NCBI GenBank assembly: GCA_033816765.1
Contig: CM066287.1
Location: 1,488,001 to 1,552,000, forward strand
DNA: 64,000 bases
Reading direction: 5' to 3'
DNA from: Nothopassalora personata
Lineage: Eukaryota > Ascomycota > Dothideomycetes > Mycosphaerellales > Mycosphaerellaceae
Position numbers and translations under genes: made by a program
Shown: in pieces, positions 53,770 to 62,624 of the stretch
Layout: every line of letters starts with the position of its first letter
How positions within the stretch are numbered: the stretch's first letter is position 1
The notes under the pieces: generated by a model
Told to the model about the DNA's origin: nothing
Databases searched by the model: none
Seen by the model: the letters and a program-made list of their open reading frames with translations, nothing else

Positions 53770-56012
53770 TGAGGAGCTGCTTCAATGGGAAGGGCCGGTG
53801 CATCGGTCATGGCGTTGAGGGCGATTGGGGTCTCTCGATCGACATCGCCAGTGCGCCACTTGCCACGCGAGTTGTGAAGAATGCACACGGGGTCGAGGCC
53901 GGTGTGGTCAGGCTCTCGACAGCGGAAACATCGGCCTTCACGGCGGCACTGGTCGCGGACTTCGTCGGTGAGCTTGGGCAGGTTGCCGTACTTGCGAGGG
54001 ATGATGCGGACGGCAGGGCCTGTGTTCTGGCTTCGCGTGGTGACAGTGAGCGTGTTGTTGGTGAGTGGTGTGCGCTGACCGCCGGAGCCAGAACCACCTT
54101 GCTGCTGTTGCTGGCCGCCGTTGCCCTGCTGACGACGGTTGTTCTGCTGGCCGGCATTGGCGTTGTCCTTGTCCTTGTCCTTGTTCTCGTTGTTCTTGCC
54201 GTGCATGCTCTTGAGTGTGTTCCAGGCTTCCTCCTTGTCCTTGGCAATGCGGCAGAACTCAGAGAAGTTCTCGAGCAGTTGGTGATCCTCCATCTTGCGC
54301 ATCCAGAACTCGTTCAAGCTGATCCATAGCTTGTATGTAACCAGCTTCTCACCTGCTTTAGCCGATAGGCGGCGGTATTCGATGATGTACTCGGCAAATT
54401 CTTGATTCTTCTTCTGGCGGAGCTGTATAAGCTCGCGGCCTGCCTTGAGTGCAACGTCACGCGGGTTCTCGCCGAAGTTCTCGTCCAGCTCGTCCCACAT
54501 GTCCTCTAGCGAGCCCCAAGAGTCATTCTCGATTGCAAGCAAGAAGATGTCTTTGGGCGTACCGGAGGTGTGACGCTTGATGTAGTTGAAGATGTCAATA
54601 CACGGGGTCTGAGGTGTGTATCTTGCGCTGATGGCGTCCTTGCAGCTGTCCTTCCAGTCCCTATAGGATGGGGATTCAGCAGTGTTGTCGAACTCCTTGG
54701 GATGAGGGAAGCGCTTGTCAGGTTCTTGCGCGAACGTGGTAGTGTTGTCGGTCTTGTGTGTTAGGACCGAAGCATGGCGCTCACGGCGTCGATCGTGTTC
54801 AGTGCGAGGTCTGTCACGATCTTGCCGAGCCTGACCTGCTGGTGTCTGAGAACGGCGAGCGCCAGCCTGTGGGAATCCGTCCAAGCCAGGGTCGCGTTCT
54901 TGGTGACCTTGGTCTCGACGGCGTTGATGCTCAAGCTGTTCGTGGAAGGTACGGGGTCGCTCGGTCGACTCGTTCAGGCGAGCTTGTGTCTTGAGGTGCA
55001 CAATCTCGTTCTTCAGCTCGTTGACCTCGTTCTTGTACTGCTCGAGCTCATCTTCTGCCTGGTCGAGGTTGCCATTTGCTGTAGTAATGCGGTTGGACAA
55101 CTCGTCAGTGATGCGCTTGTGAGTGGCCTTCAACATGTAGTCCTCGGGAATCCTGTCCTCGTTCTTGAGCTCATCCTCGAGTTCGCGCACGCGCTCCTCG
55201 TGGGTTTTTGCATCGGCGTCTCGTTCGTCTCGCTCCTGCACGATCTCGTCGCGATCCTGGGTAATGATGTCGATAGCATTCTTGGCCTCTTCGAGCCTCT
55301 CTTCTGCTTCATCCCGCTCTTGTAATGCTGCGTTGCGTTCCTCACGATATCGCTTTGTGAGTTCGCGGTTAGAGTTGAAGGCCGTCTTAAGCTTGGCGTA
55401 TCCGTCCACTGTACTCTTGACGCTGAGGTAGATCGTGACCGGGCGTAGGTTGACTTGTCTCTGGAACGCAGTGGCGTCGGCGAGTCGATAGTTGGCGGGA
55501 TCGTATGTGAATTCGGCGTTATCGCGGTCGATCGCATCGAATCGTGGTGGTGCATCTGGGTCGTGGGCAGAGGTCAAGTCGATGCCTTGCCCATCATCCT
55601 CGTAGCCGGACAAGTTAGTGTCCTCAACTGGCTGCTTACCTTGTCGCCGGCTGCTTGGTCGTGTGGAAGACTCGGCAGGCTGTTGCGACTGCGACTCGGC
55701 TCGCATGGTATCTTGCGTTTCGAGTGGTTGGGTTTGGGATTGATGAGTCTGTACTTGAGAGAGAGGAGACTTGCCTATGCCGCCTGGTGGCGACATGTTT
55801 CCCTTACCCTCTTGCTGGTCTTGCTGGATACGCGTGAGGCGATCCGGATGCATGTTGTCACGGTCTCCTGGGCTTAGCATAGATCGTACGTGTGCTTGAA
55901 GTTCTGGGTCATCGGCGCCTCTATTCAGCAGCTCTGCTGGAATGGAGGACTCGCGTTCGCGCTGTCGGCGCTGCCTTGAGAAGGGCGGTTGCTGTTGCTG
56001 TTCGTTGTCCAT
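53757..56012 (-). CDS. gag: Gypsy-3 Gag
   Basis: This 751-residue structural protein packages element RNA into virus-like particles. The N-terminal third is Gln-rich and disordered. Residues of about 210-345 form a long coiled coil (runs such as EERNAALQERDEAEERLEEA). The retrotransposon Gag domain follows at about 440-600 (RFPHPKEFDNTAESPSYRDW, then ENDSWGSLEDMWDELDENFG). A Gln/Gly-rich stretch (QQQQQGGSGSGGQ) precedes the zinc knuckle CFRCREPDHTGLDPVC, which has C-x2-C-x4-H-x6-C spacing in place of the usual x4. The chosen ATG is the first after the 5' LTR. Ending in GNA-stop just past the slippery site, it should be the main product, with Gag-Pol made by frameshifting. Confidence 0.9.
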   Translation of the reverse strand: MDNEQQQQPPFSRQRRQRERESSIPAELLNRGADDPELQAHVRSMLSPGDRDNMHPDRLTRIQQDQQEGKGNMSPPGGIGKSPLSQVQTHQSQTQPLETQDTMRAESQSQQPAESSTRPSSRRQGKQPVEDTNLSGYEDDGQGIDLTSAHDPDAPPRFDAIDRDNAEFTYDPANYRLADATAFQRQVNLRPVTIYLSVKSTVDGYAKLKTAFNSNRELTKRYREERNAALQERDEAEERLEEAKNAIDIITQDRDEIVQERDERDADAKTHEERVRELEDELKNEDRIPEDYMLKATHKRITDELSNRITTANGNLDQAEDELEQYKNEVNELKNEIVHLKTQARLNESTERPRTFHEQLEHQRRRDQGHQERDPGLDGFPQAGARRSQTPAGQARQDRDRPRTEHDRRRERHASVLTHKTDNTTTFAQEPDKRFPHPKEFDNTAESPSYRDWKDSCKDAISARYTPQTPCIDIFNYIKRHTSGTPKDIFLLAIENDSWGSLEDMWDELDENFGENPRDVALKAGRELIQLRQKKNQEFAEYIIEYRRLSAKAGEKLVTYKLWISLNEFWMRKMEDHQLLENFSEFCRIAKDKEEAWNTLKSMHGKNNENKDKDKDNANAGQQNNRRQQGNGGQQQQQGGSGSGGQRTPLTNNTLTVTTRSQNTGPAVRIIPRKYGNLPKLTDEVRDQCRREGRCFRCREPDHTGLDPVCILHNSRGKWRTGDVDRETPIALNAMTDAPALPIEAAPQGNA

Positions 56013-56115
56013 GAAGTCGGGTCGTGTCGCGGACTTTGGTCGCGCGTCCTGGCGGTTCTCGGTGTCGGTGTCGCGCAGAGGTCAGCTCTCTGCTTTGAAG
56101 AAAGGCGTAACTAAC

Positions 56116-56311
56116 TGTCACGGGCGAGAGGGACTACTATAGGTACGGGTAGAGACATATGTAGTTACGCGAGCTATCTAAGAGGTCGAAGGTACGCGCG
56201 AGAAGATAAGGGAACGCGAAGTAAGCTAGCGGGCGCTAGCGGCCGCTAGCGCGCGGGGCTGCGACCGATGACGTGTCGCGGGGCAGTGAGTGAAAGTGCT
56301 GTCTCGTGACA
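56116..56311 (-). repeat. Gypsy-3 5' LTR
   Basis: This 196-bp LTR is identical by eye to 49069-49264. The minus-strand sequence just inside, gttagttacgcc, is the presumed primer-binding site; I cannot name the tRNA. Confidence 0.92.
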
Positions 56312-56928
56312 CTTTAAAGGAAAAGGAAAACTTATATACTATACCTATAGTAAGGAAGGTCACATAGCGCGGGATTGCCGCGGTAAGAATATAGTGCGCC
56401 GCGAGCAATTTAATATAATGCAACCCCGAACTAGTAAATCTAAGAGCAGCGTTAGATCTCGAGGAGATACCGACTATACTCGGAGAGTAGAGGAGAGAGC
56501 TAACAATAGAAGCACGACGCCTCTCCTAGACCCCTTAGAAGGACGAGGAGGATACTATAGGCAGTAAATAGTAGTTATTCTATTTAATGCAAAGAACCAA
56601 CTACGACAGTTTAACATAATAACACGAAGAGTCGACTACGAGACCGAATCCGAGTCTCGAAATAGTTATAGAAGCCTTTATTAGCGATTCTATTACTAAG
56701 ACTCGTGTTAAATCCACTACGCCGCGAAGTTAGGCGTAGGGTATTAGCCTTAGCAACTACGAGGAACCCTAGGAGCGACGCATAGGTAAGACGCTACGCT
56801 CCGAGAAGTGGACATCGATAAATCCTACTTTAACGAAGATAGAAGCGATAAAGAAAATCAGGACCTAGGATAGAACGGATCATAGTTACTAGAACCATAG
56901 GAAGAAAGTTAAGAAACTACCGGGCTAG
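56312..56928 (+). pseudogene. Gypsy-4 gag relic, second part
   Basis: It resumes gag after the Gypsy-3 insertion. A zinc knuckle remnant (YYTYSKEGHIARDC) lies at about 56330-56375, followed by MQPRTSKS-like sequence that matches the complement of 6009-6191 in Gypsy-1. It has RIP-type stops. It is cut at 56928 by the pol-less element A. Confidence 0.75.
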
Positions 56929-57276
56929 TGTTAGGAACCGCTGTACGTTATCACAACTCGGGCTTGGATCTTTGCAGGGATGTCTCAATCAGTTATGAAG
57001 GTAGTGGTTCCAAACAGTATATGGTGTATACTTAAAATGAGTTGAGCACGAGGCTCCTATCTACTCGTAAAGAAGCGTCGTCTATATAGTGCCATGTCTT
57101 GGCGTGATCTGTCCTGCTCTGCCCTGAGCGAGTCTGATCAACTGATCAAGAGTGATCAGGACCGATCAGTCCTGATCGCTCTGTCACGTGACTCCCCAGG
57201 CATCCATGTCTGCAGCTTCGTCTGGTTTCCTGCTCCGTTGTCCAACCATTTGCACCGATAACACTGTTCCGTAACA
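56929..57276 (-). repeat. Element A 3' LTR
   Basis: This 348-bp LTR runs from tgttaggaaccgctg to gttccgtaaca. It contains a cluster of TGATCA/GATCAG palindromes at 57133-57178 and the core block with TATA (complement of gcgtcgtctatatag, about 57080). The neighbouring antisense ORF starts 80 bp beyond its inner edge. Confidence 0.92.
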
Positions 57277-57355
57277 TAATCCCCCCCTTCAGCATTGTTG
57301 TCCCCAACAATCCATTTTATAAAGACTTGTGAGTCCTTTCCTTCTCTTGCTAACG

Positions 57356-57928
57356 ATGCCGTCCTCGACTGACCGTCGCAAGCGCGTTCTGGACGAAATT
57401 TCCCGGTCTGGTCTTCCCGCCGAATCCCCCTGCGACTACTGTAATAGTCGCGGCCTTTGTTGCATCATGCTTCCAGACGAATCTCGTTCCGCCCGCTGTT
57501 CCAATTGCATTTCCCAGGGTCGCAAGTGTGTGAATGCGTCGTGGTCTTCGCTTGACCGCACCAGGGAGCAGGTCTCGAGAGACCTTGAGAACTCCCTCGA
57601 CGCTCTGGACAAGAAACAAGAGGAGTTGAGCGCTCTTCTTTCCAAGGTCTCGCGTCTCCGTCGCACTCTGAAGCTTGCCGAAGAGCGCGCTTCGAAGAAG
57701 GCGACGTGCCTCCAGGAAGAGTTGTTTCTGGAGGATCAGCAGACCTGGCGCTCGGAGCAATCCGCCATTCTCCGGTCCGATCCCGATCTTCCCCTCGAGC
57801 CCTTGTCGACCAAGTCCCTGCAGTGGTTGGATACTTTCGATTGGGACTCCCTTCCCGCTGGTTTCCTAGAAACCCCCAGTGGTGTCCTCCCATCGTGGGT
57901 ATTCTTGTTCGTTGTGGCCGTGTCGTAG
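57356..57928 (+). CDS. Element A antisense ORF: Zn2Cys6-like coiled-coil protein
   Basis: It is a complete, unmutated 190-residue protein if read from the Met at 57356 (MPSSTDRRKRV); nine codons upstream at 57329 is a second ATG. That start is 80 bp from the 3' LTR, the position seen in all copies. A cysteine cluster at residues about 23-55, CDYCNSRGLCC...CSNCISQGRKC, has C-x2-C-x6-C-x11-C-x2-C-x6-C spacing, which is the fungal Zn2Cys6 pattern, though the usual basic residues between cysteines are scarce. A coiled coil follows (about 65-130, DALDKKQEELSALLSKVSRL) and then an acidic, Trp/Phe-containing C-terminus (WLDTFDWDSLPAGF) that resembles an activation domain. It converges on gag of the same element with 75 bp between stops. 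The function is unknown; DNA-binding regulator is my inference. Confidence 0.78.
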   Translation: MPSSTDRRKRVLDEISRSGLPAESPCDYCNSRGLCCIMLPDESRSARCSNCISQGRKCVNASWSSLDRTREQVSRDLENSLDALDKKQEELSALLSKVSRLRRTLKLAEERASKKATCLQEELFLEDQQTWRSEQSAILRSDPDLPLEPLSTKSLQWLDTFDWDSLPAGFLETPSGVLPSWVFLFVVAVS

Positions 57929-58003
57929 TGTTGACTTCTTTTCCCTAGGTCATCAAATCAAGAAGCCGCTGTTTGATGCCTTGCTGTCCTCAGGTTGTTT
58001 CTG

Positions 58004-58996
58004 CTAGGCAGATTTCGAGAAGAAGTTCTCGCATTCCTGGTATGTATTCTCTTCGCGAATCATTGCGTTGAACTCGCGGCTAACCATGTTCTTTTTCTTG
58101 CAGTTCCTTGCAAAATGGCCTTGCTCGCCACATACGTAGCAGGTGGAACCTTTGCTCTTCAGCCCCCTTCCTGTCCTACGTTCCGTTACGTCCAATTCCA
58201 TTGGGTCTCCGTAACCATTAGGGTCCTGACTTCTGGCCTTGAAGCCCCCTCTTCCGCCCGCGGCGGGTCTCTGGTATCCAGGCTGTACGTGTCGGTCGTA
58301 CCTCAACTCCTGGAGCCTTTCGTCGATCTCCTTTGCTGCCTTGATCATCGCCCCTAGCGTAACGACGCTGGCGTTTCGGGATAGTTCGGCTTTGACGTTG
58401 TCTTTCAGCCCGAGGTAGAACTGCGATCGCAAAGCTGCGTCGTTCCATTCCAGGTCGGCGGCATATCCTTGGAATTCTGAGGCGTACAGCGCTACAGAAG
58501 TAGTCTGTCGAAGTTGTCGGATATGTCGGTCGGCGTATACCTCCTCATTTGGTATCCCGTATAGATCATCGAGTTTCGTCTCAAACTCGTCGTAGTCGTG
58601 GAAAATTTTTCGAGTTTCCGTTTTCGGTGTTTCTCCCTCGCCCTGGTTGTGTAGCCAGTCCTTGAGGTATGGTCGGAATCCTCTAGCTGCTTTTCCTCGT
58701 AGGAAGGATGCGGCGTACAAGACTTTAGAAGCCTCGCCTTGAAACTGGTGTGCGTTGAAGTGAAGGTACAACTGAACCTGCAGTTGAAAAGCCTCCAGTT
58801 TGTCCTTGGTCCCGTCGAACGTCTCCGGCGTAGACACCTTAGGTGCACGGTGGTGGTCCAATGGGTTCAGCATACCCATAGGAGTGTTGTTGTTCTTGCT
58901 GCTTCCTGTAATCGACATTTCGCTCATTCGTTCCGTGATGCCAGTTGACTGTGGCTGTTGTCGTGACGGACTCCGGGTAGCGTCTCTCCCAGACAT
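58004..58996 (-). CDS. gag: Element A Gag
   Basis: This 330-residue protein (start MSGRDATRSPS; two more codons are open upstream) is about 97% identical to the gag ORFs at 60477 and 62625. It contains a retrotransposon Gag domain (about residues 55-200, starting TPETFDGTKDKLEAF and including YLHFNAHQF) and one standard zinc knuckle, CYVCGEQGHFARNC (C-x2-C-x4-H-x4-C, about residue 290). It should form particles and bind element RNA. No protease follows. The difference in length from the other copies is one residue (PNGYGD against PSYGD). Confidence 0.88.
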   Translation of the reverse strand: MSGRDATRSPSRQQPQSTGITERMSEMSITGSSKNNNTPMGMLNPLDHHRAPKVSTPETFDGTKDKLEAFQLQVQLYLHFNAHQFQGEASKVLYAASFLRGKAARGFRPYLKDWLHNQGEGETPKTETRKIFHDYDEFETKLDDLYGIPNEEVYADRHIRQLRQTTSVALYASEFQGYAADLEWNDAALRSQFYLGLKDNVKAELSRNASVVTLGAMIKAAKEIDERLQELRYDRHVQPGYQRPAAGGRGGFKARSQDPNGYGDPMELDVTERRTGRGLKSKGSTCYVCGEQGHFARNCKKKNMVSREFNAMIREENTYQECENFFSKSA

Positions 58997-59028
58997 ATGC
59001 AAAGGGCCCTGGTGGTGGTGCTCAAAGT

Positions 59029-59376
59029 TGTTAGGAACCGCTGTACGTTATCACAACTCGGGCTTGGATCTTTGCAGGGATGTCTCAATCAGTTATGAAG
59101 GTAGTGGTTCCAAACAGTATATGGTGTATACTTAAAATGAGTTGAGCACGAGGCTCCTATCTACTCGTAAAGAAGCGTCGTCTATATAGTGCCATGTCTT
59201 GGCGTGATCTGTCCTGCTCTGCCCTGAGCGAGTCTGATCAACTGATCAAGAGTGATCAGGACCGATCAGTCCTGATCGCTCTGTCACGTGACTCCCCAGG
59301 CATCCATGTCTGCAGCTTCGTCTGGTTTCCTGCTCCGTTGTCCAACCATTTGCACCGATAACACTGTTCCGTAACA
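59029..59376 (-). repeat. Element A 5' LTR
   Basis: This is identical by eye to 56929-57276 at a constant offset of 2100. Just inside, the minus strand reads actttgagcaccaccacc, and tttgagcacc also follows the Element B LTR, so it is the likely primer-binding site. Confidence 0.92.
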
Positions 59377-60096
59377 GCTAGATACTATCGAGGAAGAACA
59401 GGATCCGGAAGAATTAAGCGAAGAAGATTCCTCCGAAGGAGAAGAGAGCGATACTAACGACGACAACGAACAACTTACCTTCACGGTAGATGCACCTAAG
59501 AAACTATACGACATAATTATCTACCTATAAAGAAGGCACGAGGAATTTCTACCTAAGATAGGTAGACGAAGGAAGCTACATTCCATTAAGTTTAATAAGA
59601 CACTCGACACCCTACGAGGCATAGCCTAGGGATACCCACTTATAGAAACAACCGAGAATCTAGCAACTACCGTTATAGAACGACTACCGATAGGAAGCTA
59701 AATAACAGGAACCGGATATCTTACACCGTTAGGAACATTTATATCGAATGAATTACGTAACATAGTACAACACGCACGCGTACTCTACTTAGAAACGTAG
59801 AAGATCTAGGAACGCAATAGACTACAAGTGTAGACATAGGGCAACGGGCTACAGGTTCTAGCCAAAGCCTCTAGGCACGAAGCATAGCGAACCATATACT
59901 ATTCGGGAAAAGGATTAGCTCCCTAGGAATGAGCGACCGGAGGGAGTTATGCAATACTTAGGCTTATGCATCGACATTAAACATAGTTTTCTAGACACAA
60001 GCAATCGTTAACGGACATAAGACTAGTGTTATAATCGACTTAGGAGTAGCGGGGAATTTCATCTCCGAGTCTTTTATAAGAAGAAACGGGTTAGCT
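59377..60096 (+). pseudogene. Gypsy-4 relic: gag-pol linker and protease start
   Basis: It continues Gypsy-4 after Element A. An acidic linker (EDSSEGEESDTNDDNEQL near 59425-59470) and, near 60030-60090, a retropepsin remnant (VIIDLGVAGNFISESF) are the complement of 5640-5030 in Gypsy-1. It is cut at 60096 by Element B. Confidence 0.72.
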
Positions 60097-60437
60097 TGTT
60101 ACGGTTCGGTTCAGGAAGAACCCACAGCCACTCATTCTTCGGGAAGGACCGAAACTGAGCAGGTCGACTTCGCTCAGACTGATCAGCTCAGTGATCAGTT
60201 CGCTCAGTCTGCTCAGTGATCAGTCTGCTCAGTCTGATCAGTTACGCCAAGACATGGCACTATATAGACGACGCTTCTTTACGAGTAGATAGGAGCCTCG
60301 TGCTCAACTCAAATCAACACTCTTGTGTTAAGTTGCAACCTTGTAGTGAACTCTCGTTCACACTACTTTAGAGACATATCGAGGATCGACACTTCCTAGG
60401 CCACCCACGTGACGAGGGACAAGGCCCAACCGCAACA
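60097..60437 (+). repeat. Element B LTR, first
   Basis: This 341-bp LTR carries four TGATCAG palindromes (60176-60242) within CTCAG repeats, then a TATA box (actatataga, about 60260) and the conserved acgacgcttctttacgagtag block. Beyond gtgctcaactca its U5 differs from the LTR of Element A. Confidence 0.9.
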
Positions 60438-60476
60438 CTTTGAGCACCAAAAGCCGCGGGGAGTGCTATCGATTAT

Positions 60477-61466
60477 ATGTCTGGGAGAGACGCTACCCGG
60501 AGTCCGTCACGACAACAGCCACAGTCAACTGGCATCACGGAACGAATGAGCGAAATGTCGATTACAGGAAGCAGCAAGAACAACAACACTCCTATGGGCA
60601 TGCTGAACCCATTGGACCACCACCGTGCACCTAAGGTGTCCACGCCGGAGACGTTCGACGGGACTAAGGACAAACTGGAGGCTTTTCAACTGCAGGTTCA
60701 GTTGTACCTTCACTTCAACGCACACCAGTTTCAAGGCGAGGCCAGCAAGGTCTTGTACGCCGCATCCTTCCTACGTGGAAAAGCAGCTAGAGGATTCCGA
60801 CCATACCTCAAGGACTGGCTCCATAACCAGGGTGAGGGGGAAACACCGAAAACGGAGACTCGAAAAATTTTTCACGACTACGACGAGTTTGAGACGAAAC
60901 TCGATGATCTATACGGGATACCTAATGAGGAGGTATACGCCGACCGACATATCCGACAACTTCGACAGACCACTTCTGTAGCGCTATACGCCTCAGAGTT
61001 CCAAGGATATGCCGCCGACCTGGAATGGAACGACGCAGCACTGCGATCGCAATTCTACCTCGGACTAAAGGACAATGTCAAAGCTGAGCTATCCCGAAAC
61101 GCCAGCGTCGTTACGCTAGGGGCGATGATTAAGGTAGCAAAGGAAATCGACGAAAGGCTCCAGGATTTGAGATACGACCGATTCGTACAGCCTGGATACC
61201 AGAGACCCGCCGCGGGCGGAAGAGGGGGCTTCAAGGCCAGAAGTCAGGACCCTAGTTACGGAGACCCAATGGAATTGGACGTAACGGAGCGTAGGACAGG
61301 AAGGGGGCTGAAGAGCAAAGGTTCCACCTGCTACGTATGTGGCGAGCAAGGCCACTTTGCAAAGAACTGCAAGAAAAAGAACATGGTTAGCCGCGAGTTC
61401 AACGCAATGATTCGCGAAGAGAATACATACCAGGAATGCGAGAACTTCTTCTCGAAATCTGCCTAG
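60477..61466 (+). CDS. gag: Element B copy 1 Gag
   Basis: This 329-residue Gag starts at MSGRDATRSPS, 40 bp after the LTR. It has a Gag domain at about residues 55-200 and a zinc knuckle CYVCGEQGHFAKNC near 290. It is identical to the copy at 62625 and about 97% identical to Element A gag. It ends with the conserved ECENFFSKSA. It provides capsid function; no pol is encoded. Confidence 0.88.
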   Translation: MSGRDATRSPSRQQPQSTGITERMSEMSITGSSKNNNTPMGMLNPLDHHRAPKVSTPETFDGTKDKLEAFQLQVQLYLHFNAHQFQGEASKVLYAASFLRGKAARGFRPYLKDWLHNQGEGETPKTETRKIFHDYDEFETKLDDLYGIPNEEVYADRHIRQLRQTTSVALYASEFQGYAADLEWNDAALRSQFYLGLKDNVKAELSRNASVVTLGAMIKVAKEIDERLQDLRYDRFVQPGYQRPAAGGRGGFKARSQDPSYGDPMELDVTERRTGRGLKSKGSTCYVCGEQGHFAKNCKKKNMVSREFNAMIREENTYQECENFFSKSA

Positions 61467-61575
61467 CAGAAACAACCTGAGGACAGCAAGGCATCAAACA
61501 GCGGCTTCTTGATTTGATGGCCTAGGACACAGAAGTCAATACAGCGACACAAAAACACGACTACTGGATAAGAAC

Positions 61576-62163
61576 TTACGACAAGGAGGCCAGCGGAGGG
61601 ACGGTCCAAGGAAAGGAAGGGTCACACAGCTGTTCCCAATCCTGAGGCGGCATCTGCCAAGGATCGAATTCCTTGCCAGAGGATGTCGTCTCAACGCCAG
61701 CAGCACCTTCCCCCTCCCGATCCTCAGCCTCAAGCTCTTCAAGCTCCTTCGCCACGGCATCGTCGGCCTTGCCGGATGCGAGGCGAAGCTGCTTGCGAAG
61801 ACAAATCTTCTTGGCCTTTTGGCGTATGATACGCTGGGCCAGCTCGGCTTGCTGATGGAGAAGCTCCACCTCCTTCTCCTCCGCACGCTCGAGCTCACGT
61901 TGGAGACCGTCACGGATATCGCGAAATTTCGTCCACTCGTGTGCCGAAAGTGTCACATCGCAATCGGAGTATCCTTTGCGTATACACTCTGAGCATTTTC
62001 CGGAACGGGGCGACACGATGCACTTCGGACGCTCGGCGAGGGCAGGGACCCTTGCGGCACGGCAATGATGACAAGGAGCCATTTCAACACCGGTTCTCTC
62101 AATATCGATGGCGAGCGCCTTTCTTCGAAGAGATGTTTTAGAAAACGATTTGGAGGAAGACAT
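61576..62163 (-). CDS. Element B antisense ORF: Zn-cluster coiled-coil protein
   Basis: Read from MSSSKSFSKTS at 62163 (82 bp from the next LTR) it has 195 residues; an upstream in-frame ATG at 62184 adds seven. The cysteine cluster is PCHHC...KCIVSPRSGKCSECIRKGYSDC, C-x2-C-x13-C-x8-C-x2-C-x7-C, a wider version of the Zn2Cys6 layout. Next comes a coiled coil (residues about 75-155, QRELERAEEKEVELLHQQAEL; KKICLRKQLRLASGK) and a Trp/acidic C-terminus (DPWQMPPQDWEQL). It converges on gag with a 109-bp gap. RIPped relatives are at 1020-1502, 10000-10497 and 45024-45605. Its relation to the Element A protein is seen in layout more than in sequence. The role is unknown. Confidence 0.78.
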   Translation of the reverse strand: MSSSKSFSKTSLRRKALAIDIERTGVEMAPCHHCRAARVPALAERPKCIVSPRSGKCSECIRKGYSDCDVTLSAHEWTKFRDIRDGLQRELERAEEKEVELLHQQAELAQRIIRQKAKKICLRKQLRLASGKADDAVAKELEELEAEDREGEGAAGVETTSSGKEFDPWQMPPQDWEQLCDPSFPWTVPPLASLS

Positions 62164-62244
62164 TGCGGGTGCAGCTCGAAACATACGGTGACAAGCGGGT
62201 TATGTAAGAAGTTCCGGGACGGAACTAGACTAAGAGGGGGATGG

Positions 62245-62585
62245 TGTTACGGTTCGGTTCAGGAAGAACCCACAGCCACTCATTCTTCGGGAAGGACCGA
62301 AACTGAGCAGGTCGACTTCGCTCAGACTGATCAGCTCAGTGATCAGTTCGCTCAGTCTGCTCAGTGATCAGTCTGCTCAGTCTGATCAGTTACGCCAAGA
62401 CATGGCACTATATAGACGACGCTTCTTTACGAGTAGATAGGAGCCTCGTGCTCAACTCAAATCAACACTCTTGTGTTAAGTTGCAACCTTGTAGTGAACT
62501 CTCGTTCACACTACTTTAGAGACATATCGAGGATCGACACTTCCTAGGCCACCCACGTGACGAGGGACAAGGCCCAACCGCAACA
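62245..62585 (+). repeat. Element B LTR, second (shared)
   Basis: This is identical by eye to 60097-60437. It is both 3' LTR of copy 1 and 5' LTR of copy 2. Confidence 0.9.
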
Positions 62586-62624
62586 CTTTGAGCACCAAAA
62601 GCCGCGGGGAGTGCTATCGATTAT

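Larger units (their letters stand above)
49069..56311 (-). mobile_element. Gypsy-3: intact, un-RIPped chromovirus
   Basis: A 7243-bp element has two 196-bp LTRs that I read as identical (49069-49264, 56116-56311) and a perfect target duplication CTTTA (49064-49068, 56312-56316). It reads on the minus strand: 5' LTR, gag (56012-53757), pol in the -1 frame, a polypurine tract (complement of taccccccctcctc) and 3' LTR. Both ORFs are uninterrupted and CpA/TpG content is normal. Identical LTRs and open frames indicate a very recent insertion, possibly still active. It sits in the RIP-degraded gag of Gypsy-4. It has no antisense ORF. Confidence 0.93.
56929..59376 (-). mobile_element. Element A: intact pol-less LTR element with gag and antisense ORF
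   Basis: A 2448-bp element has 348-bp LTRs, identical by eye, at 56929-57276 and 59029-59376, and a perfect GCTAG target duplication (56924-56928, 59377-59381). In element orientation (minus) it has 5' LTR, gag (58996-58004), the convergent ORF 57356-57928 on the other strand, a polypurine tract (complement of cataatccccccc) and the 3' LTR. There is no protease, reverse transcriptase or integrase, so it must be mobilised in trans. The sequence is unmutated although it sits in the RIPped Gypsy-4. Confidence 0.92.
60097..62585 (+). mobile_element. Element B copy 1: pol-less LTR element in tandem array
   Basis: It has a 341-bp LTR at 60097-60437, gag at 60477-61466, a convergent antisense ORF at 62163-61576, a polypurine tract (taagagggggatgg at 62231-62244) and the next LTR at 62245-62585. 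LTR ends are tgttacggtt and aaccgcaaca. The same 2148-bp unit starts again at 62245 and runs off the window, so neighbouring units share an LTR. The left flank TAGCT is the presumed target site; the right one is outside the window. It is not RIPped. Confidence 0.9.

Noticed and set aside
60440..60634. 64-codon ORF overlapping the start of Element B gag in another frame
   Set aside because: It repeats at 62588 only because the whole unit repeats; it overlaps the conserved gag.
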